From: Punica granatum
Lineage: Eukaryota > Streptophyta > Magnoliopsida > Myrtales > Lythraceae
DNA: 64,000 nucleotides
NCBI RefSeq assembly: GCF_007655135.1
Contig: NC_045134.1
Span: 19,492,568-19,556,567, forward strand
Direction: 5' to 3'
Part shown: positions 1-12,800 of the stretch, in pieces
Numbering within the stretch: the first letter of the stretch is position 1
Layout: each line of letters starts with the position of its first letter
Position numbers and translations under genes: made by a program
The notes under the pieces: generated by a model
What the model saw: the letters and a program-made list of their open reading frames with translations, nothing else
Told to the model about the DNA's origin: nothing
Databases searched by the model: none

Positions 1-1747
1 GGAACTGAGCTGGTCAAGTTAAAATTGTTATTGGCTATGTCGATGAACTCAGCACTTGGATCTCAGAAAAAGTTTATCGACAGCTGTCTAGAAAAGTGGT
101 TGTTGGAGAGTATGAAGTAATTGAGCGTAGGAGGGAGGGAAATTTCATTAAGGAACCCATGAAACTTGTTTGACTGCAAATCTAGATACTCCAAACTGTT
201 GAGGGTAGCATTTAACCACCAGTGTGAAAAGGTGTCATGTATTCCATTGTGACGGACAACAAAAATTGCCAAGCTTGTACAGTTTGCTAAAGATTGAGGC
301 AATGGACCTTGAAATAAATTGTTCTCCAAGTACAAATTTTGGAGACTGCTTAAGTTTCCCAAACATATGGGAATGGTGCCATTGAGTTCGTTATCTGAGA
401 GGTCTAGAACTTGCACTGAATTCAGTTGGCATATTGAAGATGGAATCTATCCAGTGAAATTGTCGGACGATAGGTCTAAGACTCCCAGTTGCGCCCTCCC
501 TACTCTCCCAACCCATTCAGGAATTTTCCCACTAATCATGTTTCTGGAAAGGTACAACTCTACTAGTTCTTCTTGAGTGAAATATGGGAACTCGATCAAG
601 TTGACGCCATGCAGATACAACCCTTAAAGCCTTGGGAAGGAACAGTTCCCATTGTTCGGAAGCATTACAGTAAGGTTCTGCGAAAGCTCAAGGGACTCGA
701 GATTCTTAAGCTGTGCAAATATTTCAAAGTCCAAGTTGAGGTTGATACCACCAAGGGCCAAGGAGGATAAACAGTAAAGGTTTCCCAGTGTTGGTGGTAC
801 CGAACCAGTAAATTGATTGTCTGAGAGGTCCAAAGAATACATGGATGTCAGATTTCCCACCGACACAGGAATTGCTCCCTGGAACTTCGTCCTGTGTACA
901 ACCAAGGAGACGAGTGGACCGGTCCAGTTTGTTTTGGGGAGGGTGCCGGTTAGATTAGAATTTAGAGAAAGAGAAAGGCTGCGGAGGTTCGGGAGATGGA
1001 AGATGTTGATGGGGAATATCCCTCGAACAGAGCAGTTATAGGGACTTAGAGATGTCAGAGTGGAAGAGAGGTTCGTAAGAAAAACCGGAGAGATTGTAGA
1101 CATGTTGACACCATCAAGAAAAAGTCTTCTTAGCTGAGTCAGATTATGTTCGAGCCATCTGAAACTACAATCATCATCTATTGTTAGGTCATAGTTGTCA
1201 GAGACTGAGTTTAACTAGCTTTGAAAGGGGAGATATCATCTCCAGAGGAATGATCCCTTGGAAAGAAGAACCGGAGAGATCGAGATGTGTGATTCGAGTA
1301 AAGGTACCAAACCTGGGGGGTATTCGTGAGCCGTAGAAATCGTTACCATCGAGACTGAGCCATCGAAGATCCCGGAGCAAGAAGAGGGTGCTGTTGCAAT
1401 GGATGGCTCCTCTGAGCCAACTGCAACTGAGGTCAAGGCCGATCACATGATTTCTGGACGTGGCATGTGACCCCATCCCACGAGCAGCAACTGCTGCCGT
1501 TCTTCCACAAGGACGTCGTCGAATGTGAAGTGATGGAGTGGAGCCCATCACAGTAGTATCCAGAGGCATCCTCTGCGATGATGAATGAGTTACTCAACTG
1601 AAGAAGAGCATCACACTCACGGCTATGGCTCAAATTATAATGTCAGGTTAACGCGGTGAGAACAGTAGCTGATACGGAAAGGTGGTGTAAAATCATAAGA
1701 AAAGCTGAGAAGAGGAAGAGGAAGGGGAAGACCGGAACATCTCCCAT
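1..1747 (-). pseudogene. LRR receptor-like protein (Cf-9/RLP type) pseudogene, 3' end outside window
   Basis: Read on the minus strand from an ATG at 1747, the sequence gives a hydrophobic signal peptide (MGDVPVFPFLFLFSAFLMI), then the cap domain of receptor-like proteins (ECDALLQL, later CCSWDGVTC), then leucine-rich repeats (LDLSGSSFQGIIP, YSLDLSDNQFTGSVP, QVLDLSDNELNGTIP). In this family such proteins sit in the plasma membrane and act in pathogen or development sensing. The copy is broken. There is an in-frame TGA near 1643 just after the signal peptide and a frameshift near 1450-1470 inside the cap. Another frameshift lies near 1205 (frame ending VKLSL to frame SDNYDLTID). A TAA near 623 splits FPRL from GLYLHGVN, and a further stop falls near 450. 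The transmembrane end lies beyond base 1 if it exists. RLP genes usually occur in clusters, so relatives may lie to the left. The family assignment is firm; the exact subfamily is not. Confidence 0.85.
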
Positions 1748-4028
1748 CATATTGTCTTGTTAGTAATACTGAGTGATGAGGAAATTTTGTGTGGGGATGG
1801 AATGAATTATATAATTTCATCCCTTAATTTTAAATGGTCGCTGGTTCCTTCGACTCCGCCAACCGTTGCTTCCTCCTAAATCAACCGCAAGTCATTAAGT
1901 CAACCCAAGATCCACTCTTTATTTTCCACCTTTTAATTAAAAAGTGAGGTCCATAGGTCATCAGGCGAGGGCTTATGTACCCCTTTTCAATGCTGGCTAG
2001 CTCAGCTACACACATACATACAATACATGACCTCAATTAAGTATTTCAAACTAGATAAAAGCTCATGCGTTGCACCGGAAATATTTATAATTCCATTGAT
2101 TAGAAAGGATACAAAATATTTACTGAAAAGAATTATGTCATAATATCATATTGATATAAATCTTGTTACATTGGTATAAAAAACACATAATTCACAGTGG
2201 GGAAATCTACATACGAAATTCATATAAAGAAATAGGAAAATACAACCTTCATTCGAGAAGTTATGGATTGTTGCTCGTCAAAAAACTCAAACAGTATGAA
2301 GGACGTTTAATATCTAATTTTCCTTACTATGTCTACTCATCTTAATATTGATATCAATATTGTAACAAAAACCCTAATAAAATTTAAATTGTCGACAAAA
2401 ATTCCTAATGAAATATAAAAAAGAAATTTGGATATTCTTGTATAAGTTGTTCTTAAGTAGATTAGAAGTCAGTCATTGGGGTAGCATCTATGTTTCGATT
2501 GGATCTTCTGCCACTTGAATATGGGGCCGTACTTGGAGAGCTTCAAACATAGTGGAGAAATCTACCAGTGAAACCCTTTTATCTCAGTTTACTCGAATAG
2601 CTGAGGGTGGTACATGTTTTAATTTTAGCTTTCCAAGCTGCATGTTACTGGAAGTTATGGTGATTCATCAATCAAATTCAAGTATAAGGATATCCCGAGG
2701 CTTAGCCCTGATATTTGATATCTGATATTTAATTAAGTGAAAAATGCTGGCTAGCTTAGCTGGACGCATATTTACAGTACTTAACTGCACTTGATTAATT
2801 CAAATATTGAGTAGACTAGTCGTAATTATTCTACGCAAGATTGTTTTCTGATAAGGAATGATTACCTCTAAGGCTGGCAGATATTGGTAGGTGTCCATAT
2901 TCCTCCTTTACCAGATGCTGGAGTAAAGACCACTGCAGAATCAAGGAAAGATTGATGATTAGCACACTTAAAGGTAGAGCAATGCCTCTTCCTAGCACTT
3001 TGACGAACTCAGTAGCTCAGAAAAAAATATCAACTAGTTAGCTGGTCCGATTTCCTTCCTGCACTTTTAACAGATTTCTGGTCATTTTCCAGGAACTGTA
3101 ATAAATCACACCAAGGCTAGATAACCTGTCATCAGTTGACGGAACTAACTGAGTTGGTAGACATGCATATATACATACGTGATTGTATACGCTTATGCAA
3201 ATACACATGCATAGATACATATACTTGTGTCATATTATATATTATACTTTTATGTTGCTGGAGCATTAAAAAAAAATCAGAAATACAACACAAAGAGCTT
3301 ACAGCCAGTGATATAGAGTAACAAATCTGAAATACAACACAAACAGCTTACAGCCAAACTCAAAGGCACATGAAGAGGAAAATACTTATGAAACTCCCCA
3401 AACATTAAGTAGTTCTCTGTGCTGTGCAGTTTTGTAAGAGGAGAACATCATGAATCTTATACACCTCCTTTTTGGGATTAGAATATGAGACTGAAATGAC
3501 AAATGTACCCTTAAAATATTTTATTATTAAAGAATTTCTACAAATAAAAAAAAGAAGAGGAAAGCAGTCAACCTGTCACCTGTGTCAGGCGTTGGCCGAT
3601 CGTCGGCACCCTCTAGGTGTGCCAACGACCTCGCCGGGGCGGCAGTGACCAAAATTGAACCACCAGCGTACCCCTCCATGCTAATCTAGCTCGATGGCAT
3701 TTTCCGAAAATTAGAAAGAGAGCCAGGGTATTTCTGTTATTTCATTAATAATCTAATCCCAATCCGGGTTTAACCCACCCCTACCCCGGGATTAGTTGCT
3801 TAATATTATATCCTGACCTATTCCAAACCAAATCCCAATCCTAATCCCAATCACGTCGCCACCAAACATCGGATTAGGATTTTAAAAATGCTATCCTCCC
3901 TCTAATCTGGTCTATCAAACATAGCCCAATAGATTAGAGAAACAAAATCATGCCGGTTTGGTTGTAGGTGGGGGAACTAGCAGAATTGCAGTTGGAGGCT
4001 TGGAACTACTGTCATGCTTAATATCCTA
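1748..4028. other. Intergenic, AT-rich, no gene recognised
   Basis: No credible coding region or RNA gene was seen between the RLP pseudogene and the copia element. The short phrase tgctggctagct recurs near 1990 and 2745. A stretch around 3470-3930 begins and ends with variants of 'ggattag' and may be an old MITE, but no clean inverted repeat or target duplication was found. Confidence 0.6.
3276..3356. repeat. Short tandem duplication, 47-bp period, two copies
   Basis: The phrase gaaatacaacacaaagagct followed by tacagcca is repeated 47 bp downstream with two or three differences. It lies in non-coding DNA and looks like a local slippage or unequal-exchange product. Confidence 0.75.
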
Positions 4029-4293
4029 TAGCAAGTAATAAGATTGGAACATTCAAGCTCAAATTCCATTATGAACGGCAGTACAAGTAAGTAGGCGGTA
4101 ACGCCTTCCAAGAAAGGAAACAAATAAACTACGATATTCTAGGACGGCTATCTAGGGCTATCAATTATACTAACTACCAAATATACAAAAAGAAACAAAT
4201 AAATTGCAATGTTCTTGGACGACTATCTAGGGCTATCAATAATACTAAGTACCAAATATACAAGGATCCCTTATTATACAACTGTGCAATCCA
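4029..4293 (-). repeat. Copia 3' LTR with internal 75-bp tandem duplication
   Basis: It is the partner of the LTR at 8655-8835 but about 85 bp longer. The extra length is mostly a tandem duplication of about 75 bp (4117-4191 and 4192-4266), each copy holding 'gaaacaaataaa', 'ggac(g)gactatctagggct' and 'ccaaatatacaa'. The polypurine tract (minus TTGAGGGGGAGC, 4299-4310) lies just upstream of it on the minus strand. Confidence 0.8.
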
Positions 4294-4299
4294 TATTGC

Positions 4300-7200
4300 T
4301 CCCCCTCAAGATGGAGCGTGAGGATCCCAAATGCCAAACTTGCATAAGATAAAGCAGAAATGATCTCTACCTAGTGCCTTGGTGAAGATATCAGCTAGTT
4401 AAAATTTCGCAGGCACATGTACAGTAGTCGCTACACCTGATCTGAGGTGCTCGCGAACAAAGTGGTAATCAATCTCGATATGCTTTGTTCGCTCGTGAAA
4501 AACGGGGGTTCGCTACAATGTGTAGTGCCACTGATTATCGCAGAATAATCGAGTTGGTTTTGCCATCTGCACCCCAAATGAAGAAAGTAGATTTCTCAGC
4601 CATATAATCTCATGGACTGTTGCTGATATAGCACAATATTCTGCTTCTGCTGATGATCACGAGACTTGTTTTGAGTAATGAAGAACTCGCATTGCAACAT
4701 CCCAATGATCTTTGCAAGATTTCTGCATAAATTGCACCAAGACATGTAGAGAATAACTAGGCTCTGGCCTTGTGACTGTCAAATAAGTAAGCCTCCTAAC
4801 CAGAAGTCTATACTTGGGGAAGGGCAATGGTGGCAACCCCAGCATACCACACTCAATCAAAATATTAAGTACATATTTGCATTGACTGAGAAAAAGACCA
4901 GAATCCATCCAGGTCACTTCGATGCCAAGAAAATACTTCAGAGATCTCAATTCCTTTATGCAAAAGCACTTATCCATATATCCCTTAAACGAGGCACAAT
5001 GACTGGAACTATTTCCAACTATGATCAAGCTATCCACACAAATCAACACACCAAGGAGTATACTGCCTCGAGTAAAGGTAAGAAGGGAATGATCGGCACC
5101 TGATTGGCGAAATCCATATTGTTGAAGTGCATTGGCGAACTTTGAGAACCAATTCCTTGATGTCTGTCAAAGCCCATATAATGACTTTTGAAGTTGACAC
5201 ATATTTCCTTCCTTGGAAGAAGAGAATCCCAGAGGCAACTACATGTAAACTTCTTCATTTAAATCTCCATGAAAAAATGCATTGTTAATGTCCATTTGAT
5301 GTATCTCCCATCCCTTCACAACCGCGACGGTTAGCAAACACCATACTGTCACCACTTTGGCCACTGGTGCAAATGTCTCATGATAGTTGACTCCCTCCAC
5401 TTGGGCAAAACCCTTCACTACTATCCAAGCCTTTTAATGCTCGACACTTCCATCTGCACGTCGTTTCACTTTATTTACCCATTTGCAGCCGATCGGGTGT
5501 TTACCAGGAGGAAGCTTTTCAATGGTCCAAGTATTATTAGACTCGAGAGCATTTCTTCTGCCGTTGCATCTCTTCATCGCCGTTCTTGTGCAGCATCCCG
5601 ATAAGACGTGGGTTCTTGGTCAGAATCAACTACAGCTAGAAATGCCTTGTGACGATCCGAAATACGAGAATAATCAATAAATCGCTCAATGGGATGGGGC
5701 ATACCTAAGGAGTCCAATGAAGTGGGCAAGTGAGGGGGGTTCTGATATCGTGCGGTGTGGACAATGAAATCCTTGAAATGTCCAGGAAGATTCGTGATTC
5801 GATTCAGACGTCGTACTACCATCTCCATTTTCTTTAGAGAGGTGTCGCGATCTTCATCTAAACTGGTCGTCTGTTCACCATCATCTATTTCAGATTGTCC
5901 ATTTTTTGACTTTGTCCGCAACTTCACTAGGCTATCTAACACATCTGGGTTGCCCACTGCCCTTCGTGGTCTGGTCCGAGCAGAACTAGGCTCGCTACTA
6001 AAATTGGGCCTGCGCTGCCCTTCATTTTGCTTCGATGATAACTCCCCCTTAGGCCTTTGCGAAATGAGCTGAACGACTACCTCTCAGCTCTACGTTGTCT
6101 GAGCCGAGCAAAATTCGACTTGGGCTACTGCTGCTACGTTTCAACCTCACACTAGACTGAATCTCTGGTGTTGAAAGTTGGCGGGGTTGCATCAAGAAAC
6201 AATGGGCAACATTTCTTCGAATTATCTACCTCGGTCTTTTCCGTGAAAAACGGAAAAATAGTTTCACAAAATCGCACATCTCTTGACATGAACAATTATC
6301 GAGTCTTCATATCATAAAGCTGTTAACTTTTCTTTCCATGTGGATATCCAATGAAAATACACTTTGGAGATCTTTCCTGGAATTTATCATTGGTTCGAGT
6401 GTGGGCATAATATAACAAACCAAAAACTCGAAGATTCGAGTAATTAGGTGGCTTGTCAAAAAGTACCTCATGAGGACTTCAGTTTTCAAGCAGAGGTGTC
6501 GGTGAGACGTTGATTAAATGAACCACGGATGAAACACATTCACCCCAAAAATGCGTTGAAAGTGAAGCCTGAAACATGAGTGCTCGAGCAACATTGATTA
6601 TGTGTTGGTGTTTTCTCTCAACCCATCTATTTTGTTATGGTGCATATGTGCAAGATGTCTGGTGTATAATACATGCATAGAGAAGAAGCCCTACAACTCC
6701 TTTCATAAGAACTCCATCCCATTATAACTTCTCACGATTTTAATCGTATGATCAAATTGGTTCTTAATCAGATTGCAGAAATCCATGAGAAAATGTCGTG
6801 CTCCAACTTTTCACGCAATAGATGTAACCACACACGTAGAGTAAAATCATCAACAATAGTAAAAAAATAATTGGCTCATATGGATTTAATCTTATACGGC
6901 CCCCACAAGTCATTGTGTATCAACTAAAACAGAAAGTTGGCTTTATTCATACTCAAATAAAATTGTGAGCGTGTTTGCTTTGCTCTAAGACACACATCGC
7001 ACTCCTTATTACCCTTTTCTTTTAAACTCAAATTAATACCATGCAGCTTTACTGTGTAGGATGGATGACCAAGCCTCTGCCACGCGTCGCAAATAGTAGA
7101 ATCCCTCCCCCCAAGGTGCAGTCATGAATTAAATACAAATTTGAGCAAAAGGTTAAGCGACAATCCATCTCCATCGATAATTGTGAAATTGAAATTAAAT

Positions 7201-8577
7201 TGCAATTGAAAGTGAGCACAAAGAGGACTTTAGAAAGCTTGATAGAGTCAGCAATTGTCACTTTTCTGATTCGGGTGGTCTGCACTTTGCCCCCCATTAG
7301 GAACGTAAATGGGTGCACCATCTTTAATTGGAAGAGACTCCAAAAAATTCTCAAGATGTCCTGTCATGTGTCTCTAAGCCCCAGTGTCTAATATCCATTC
7401 ATTCTCCAAATTCACAAAAACAAAGTCGTTATCAATAAGTCGATCAGGATCGGTTGTGTTTGGTGTGAGCATACTCAGTAATTTCTAAATTTGATCATCC
7501 GCTAGGGCCCCCAAACGTTCAGCCCGTGTCCGACTTCCTCGTGGAGTCGGGGCTGCATTTGCGCGATCTAGACCTCATTGATGCTAGGCTTTCGCTTGCA
7601 ACCCCACCTTGCTTCCACTAGCCCTGCCCGGGTCCCTTGCCTCTAGTGGGCTTCCTTCCCTTGCCCCAATCCGCTGGATAGCCGATTAAGGCCCAACAAT
7701 TGCTCTTCCAGTGGCCTGGCTTGCCACAATGTTCACCGATGGGTCTGCCTTAAGATGTGTGCTGCTGTTTCCCGAAACCACTAGAACTAGCACCGTTCGA
7801 TGAACTGCCCCCTTTGCGAGAAAAACTGCTGCTTTCGATGCTGATTCATGTGATCATGTGACGAGGCTTTGACGTTCCTCGTGCACAACCTCTTGATAAA
7901 TCTTGTTCAAGTTCGAAATCGGCTCGATACGAAATATGTTGGACCGATCTGTGTTGAATGCGAAGGTGAGTCCCATGAGAAATTGGAATGCCTTCTCCGT
8001 CTCCCGCTAAGCCACGATCTTGCCATTTGCTCCACAGCTACAGCTTAGGTTCTCAAGATAAAACTCGAGTTCATCCCATAACGATTTCATCTTGGCATAA
8101 TAGTCTTGCACACCGCCCTTCTTGCTTGAGCATATATGTCTCGAACTTAATATGGTAAATCCGAGTTTGGTTCCCTTGTGAATACCTCTCCTTGAGGTCA
8201 TCCCACAAATTCTTTGCATCCACGACGCCTGACTGTAAACTGGAGCTATTTCTTCATTGTATTGAACATCCACGCTATGAGCGTGCAGTTGCAAATCTCC
8301 CACCTTTCTCGTACCTGATCATTCTCCTCTGGCTTCTGGAGTGTCCCATCGAGTTTGCCTTTTGCCCTTAATGTAGTCAGCATTACATGTGACCACGTCA
8401 AGTAATTGTTGCCATTTAGGTTGCATTCGATTATCATATTGCGTGGGCCATCTGACAATGTGAGCTGATACACCGCTGGAATTTCAGCCCTCCTGATCGA
8501 GCCATGTCCTTTCTCAATGGTCTTTGGAAATTTGATCCCTTCCTCGGGCTCTTCTCGGAATCACTAACATTCGCCAT
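4300..8577 (-). pseudogene. Copia gag-pol pseudogene
   Basis: The gag reading starts at an ATG at 8577 (MANVSDSEKSPRKG). A frameshift near 8480 leads into the gag core (LNGNNYLTWSHVMLTTLRAK). The zinc knuckle CGKPGHWKSNC lies near 7700-7740. The GAG-pre-integrase segment is at 7050-7350 (LFVLTFNCNLISISQLS). The integrase follows (IHNDLWGPYK, then YFFTIVDDFT, about 6990-6830), then the linker to RT (HPIERFIDYS, about 5650-5700). The RT spans about 5400-4650, and its catalytic box has changed from the usual YVDD to CVDS (ICVDSLIIVGN). The RNase H motif AEAEYCAISATVHEIIWL lies at about 4580-4660. Stops occur through integrase and RT, so no functional polyprotein can be made. Confidence 0.88.
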
Positions 8578-8642
8578 CCTCTATGATAGATACTTTCAGA
8601 ATTCAATCACAGAGAGAATTCGATTGGTCCCATAATGAAGGT

Positions 8643-8654
8643 GCTATGATACCA
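8643..8654 (-). promoter_or_regulatory. Copia primer-binding site (initiator Met-tRNA type)
   Basis: The minus strand reads TGGTATCATAGC immediately inside the 5' LTR. Plant copia elements normally carry TGGTATCAGAGC, complementary to the 3' end of initiator Met-tRNA, so this site has one substitution. Confidence 0.85.
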
Positions 8655-8835
8655 TAGTAAGTTTGTAGCATTCAAACTCAAATTCCATTATGAACATAGG
8701 ACCAGTAAATAGGCTGTAGAGCCAAACAAGAAAGGAAACAAAACTGCAATATTCTCAGACGACTATCTGAGGCTATCAGTTATAGTAAATACCCAATACA
8801 CAAAAAAATCCCCTATTTTACAACTGTACAATCTA
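8655..8835 (-). repeat. Copia 5' LTR
   Basis: It aligns with 4029-4293: both contain 'aaattccattatgaac', 'caagaaaggaaacaaa', 'gactatct' and 'acaactgt(a/g)caatc(t/c)'. The minus-strand start is TAGATTGTAC where the other LTR has TGGATTGCAC, so the terminal TG is mutated here. The inner edge abuts the primer-binding site. Confidence 0.8.
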
Positions 8836-9891
8836 TGATGGCAATGGATTTCAAATTCCAAACAAATTTGAGTTTTACAAATAATTGAGTCAATTTTGAG
8901 AGTGAAATCATTTGATTTTGAAGTAGAGTTTGCCCTTCTCATTCGATTAATAGAGAGGAAAAGGATGGTAATTTGAGGACAAAATGGGTTTTTAGTATCT
9001 GTTAAGGCCCGTAGCACACTAACTAATGCCCCTGTGCACAATGGTGGACCAGCAAGCGTGCCACATAAATATTTAATGGGTTTTTTTGAGAGACATTGAC
9101 GGTTGTGCTAGAATTAAGATAAAATTTAAATCACGTATCCTTATGTAATTAATTATATAAAAATACCGTGTTAAATGAGGAAATTTGGCCAAATCACATG
9201 CTTATTTAAGTTATTAACTCTTATAGATATATAAATAAATAAATAACACAGATTTTTCTTTTTCAACAATGAAACATTATGGTAGAGTTCAAATTGAGAC
9301 CCAATGTTGCAATTGCTAACACAATAAACCTTATGTTTTTCTATTAACAAAACATACAATTTGATCCCAGAAAGATACATTGCTTGATAAATTAGTCCTT
9401 GAAAAATTTTTAGTAATCTAATTGGTCTCACTAGAAGGTTTAAGCAAGTTAGTCCTGACCCATTTTCACCACTTTAAATTGTAAGGAGACTAATTAGGTT
9501 ACTAAAAATCTTGCGAGCAACAACATGGATTGATTCAAACTTACGACACTTGTTTTTTTTTTTAAGTAAGATCTCTTATTCGAATATTGTGATTAGAAAA
9601 AATCCATACTATGAGAGTTTTACCATCGACTCGACTCGAATTAAATTAGTCTAAACCTATTGGACTTTTAGATAGCGGGGTACAAAGAAAAAAAAAACCT
9701 TTCGGGATCAATTTATCAAGCGTGGTATGTTTTTGGGACCAAATTGCAGGTCGTCATTTTTAATTGGATGAGGATTTGAGTCATAATATAAACCGGCTGC
9801 AAGCCAGCAACCGCCACCTTCTCCTCCGCCCTCTGCGGCCTTTGGAGGCGCAAATTTCCCGCCATTCTCCTCTTCGATCTCATGACATGAT
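8836..9891. other. Intergenic / promoter region of the PP2C-kinase gene
   Basis: AT-rich DNA with no recognised gene or repeat. The last 150 bases before the ATG at 9892 become C- and CT-rich, as is common in plant 5' untranslated regions. No confident TATA box was assigned. Confidence 0.5.
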
Positions 9892-12800
9892 ATGGCTCTT
9901 CACTCATTCAAGCCCTTCGCAGCCATTCTCTCTCTCCTCTTCGCTCACGCAGTCATCGTTGTGGTGGGGGAATCATCGACCTGCTTGACGGTGTACCGAG
10001 AAGGCGGCGCCCCGGCGGTCTTCCAGTCGCCAAAGTGCCCCCGCTGGAAGCTCTCCGGCCATGCCTCCCCTACACGCGCCTCTGCCACCGGCGGCAAGCT
10101 CTGCCAGGTGGCCGTGCTCCAGGGCAGCCGCAAGTACCAGGAGGATCGCACCTTCTGCGCTCTCGACGTCCGCATCCCTTTCCCCAGTAAACTTCATCAC
10201 TTTCACATTCTTCTTTGATTGGATGGGTAATGGGGCCATTGGTGGGATGATCTTTCACGAAATCGAGAGTAATCGGATTTAGTGATGAAATTTGTGCTTC
10301 ATTTTAGCGTTCGAAGTTTGCAATCATGTTCAATGGGCACAACTTCATGCAATCATCGAAAACGTGCTGCTTGTTAGTAAATATGAGTAATTCTTTCAAT
10401 ATTCGGAAACGCTGCTTCATGTGTAGTCGCCATGAAAACCTTTCGAAAGACGGAGTGAAGCTGTTTGTTGCTTCTAACACTCTAAATATTAATGTTGGGG
10501 GCAGGTAGTACAGGGATTAAGGAGGTGACTGTTGGAGTAATAGCTGTTTTCGATGGTCATAACGGAGCAGAAGCTAGTGAGATGGCGTCTAAGCATCTGT
10601 TTGAGTATTTCATGTTGCATGCCTACTTCCTCCTGGATTCAACCTTTTCCGTCGCATTGAAGAAATTCATGAGAAAGTTGGGGAGAAAAGGAGATCTGGA
10701 TGGTCTTTTTCAAGTTCTCAATTGGCATGAAGATTTGAGTTGGCAGTATCAGGATCAAGAAAGGTGCGTTTATTAAGAAACCTATATTGCAATCAATTTT
10801 CTCCCCATGGAAAGCTTTATCCTATTCATTGCAACTTGACAATCTATGTGTCTCTCTTGGACAAATGACTCTCTTTCTGTCTCTTTTGTTACCCATTAGC
10901 GGTTAGTTACTGGTTCCATCTCTGCCTAATTAAATTAAAGGAGAAGGTTTGTATATTTCCACGGTTTTAATTGTTGCAGGCAATCATGATTACTGCACTT
11001 TCCCAAGAATAAGATTGAAATTGACTTAGCAAACCATGATCTTTTGCACTTTTCCCATGATGTTATGCTGGCGTGGTACCACCTTGAAACCACCCCTTAT
11101 AACATGACGCCACCCTACACGTACACAGAGGATAAGGGCAGATGCACAGGAAGATGGGATACTTACATTTCACGTGCAGTTATGTCTGTCTAACCAGAAC
11201 CTTCCAAATGATAAAACATAAAATTTTCTTAATTCGACTGGAGTATATGAACATTTGCAAAAGAAAAATGTTGAGTGGTTTATCGTAGGACAAAATATAC
11301 TTCTGCAAATAATGAGGCTTTTGTTGTTGAAGTGCTATTACCAATAAAGGCTTGAATTTCATTATGTCAATACATGATTGGCGTATAGCTTGGCAAGGCC
11401 AACTATGTGCCTGTTTATCTTTGTTGTTTATTTGTCATATTATCCAGCATGTGTGTCTGTAGCAATGATTCAACTGGTTATGAAATTACATGAACGTTAA
11501 CAGATGCAGTTTTAGTCTTAACACTTGTTTTATTGTCCATAGTTTTGTATGATATAACATAAGAGATTTCGCAGGGTTAAGTCCTCAAGGACAGTAGAAT
11601 TTGATCATTCCTATCATTTGGAAATTCTGAAGGAAGCATTGACGAGGGCAATCCGGGATATTGATGCAAAATTTTCAAAGGCAAGTTTTGATGTATTCCA
11701 CAATCATGCATATATTGTTGCAACACTTTTCGCCTGCACTTAAGTTTTGACCACATTTTTACTTTTTTCAATTGTTTAGGAAGCATCCAGAAGCAATCTT
11801 AATTCAGGATCCACAGCAACAGTTATACTCGTGGCAGATGGCAAAATTTTAGTTGCGAATGTTGGAGACTCAAAGGCTCTCTTATGCTCTGAAAGGTTCC
11901 AGTCCCCCGCGGATGCTAGAGGTTGGAAAATTTTAATTTTATACCTATACACATATAGCTCTTATACATGTCTAGGTTGAAAGGCTACTCCACCTTTATA
12001 ACTTCTTAACATAATAAATATTTTGCAATACTATACTCACCGGGTTATACTTACTTTTGAGTGATTTAACTAGAAATATTAGTTTATTATTCGTCATGTG
12101 TCAGTCCATGTATTCTAGTACCGATCATATATAGTCTTGCTTCAGCAGTTCTGTGACTAATTATAAAATTACTAATTGCAGCGACTTTACTAAGATTACA
12201 TCGCGAGAAAAGGCGGGGTGGTGCTATTATGCCCATGAAATACAGTGAGCACTTTAAGTTGGCTAGTTTGAATGGTTTGACGCACTTTTCTGTTCAGGAG
12301 TTAACAAGAGATCATAGTCCCGATAGGGATGATGAAAGGTCTCGAGTAGAAGCTGCGGGTGGTTATGTTCTTAATTTGAGTGGTGTTCCTCGAGTCAATG
12401 GCCAACTGGCTGTTTCACGAGCCATTGGTGATGTGAAATTTAAAAGGTGAGGGAAAACATGTGGAGCTATAAAATTTGTGGATTTTATTCTCTCATACTC
12501 ACTCGTGGTTGTGGTCTCCCCAATCACCCGTTTCTGATTTCTTATTCACTTTTATGAGTTGGATGACAGTTCTGGTGTAATAGCAGCACCAGAAGTTATG
12601 GATTGGCAATCCCTCAACATCAATGATAGCTATCTGGTAGCTGCATCAGATGGTGTTTTTGAAGAATTGAGCCCACAAGATGTTTGTGATATACTGTGGG
12701 AAGCACAGGGTCATGGCAACTCAAGATCAGAGATATCTTCATCATGCTCTTACTCATTAGCTGACTGTATAGTGGAAACTGCTTTGGAAAGGGGCAGTAT

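Larger units (their letters stand above)
4029..8835 (-). mobile_element. Degenerate Ty1/copia LTR retrotransposon
   Basis: The element reads on the minus strand. It is flanked by related direct repeats (5' LTR about 8655-8835, 3' LTR about 4029-4293). A primer-binding site matching initiator Met-tRNA lies inside the 5' LTR, and a purine tract lies just before the 3' LTR. In order it holds gag, a CCHC zinc knuckle, a GAG-pre-integrase region, integrase, reverse transcriptase and RNase H, which is the copia order (integrase before RT). All the domains are broken by stops and frameshifts, so the copy is dead. No clear 5-bp target duplication was seen. The LTRs differ from each other at many positions and by an internal duplication, which points to an old insertion. 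Confidence 0.9.

Noticed and set aside
3465..3930. Possible MITE with 'ggattag' at both ends.
   Set aside because: The supposed ends do not pair over more than a few bases and no target duplication could be shown.
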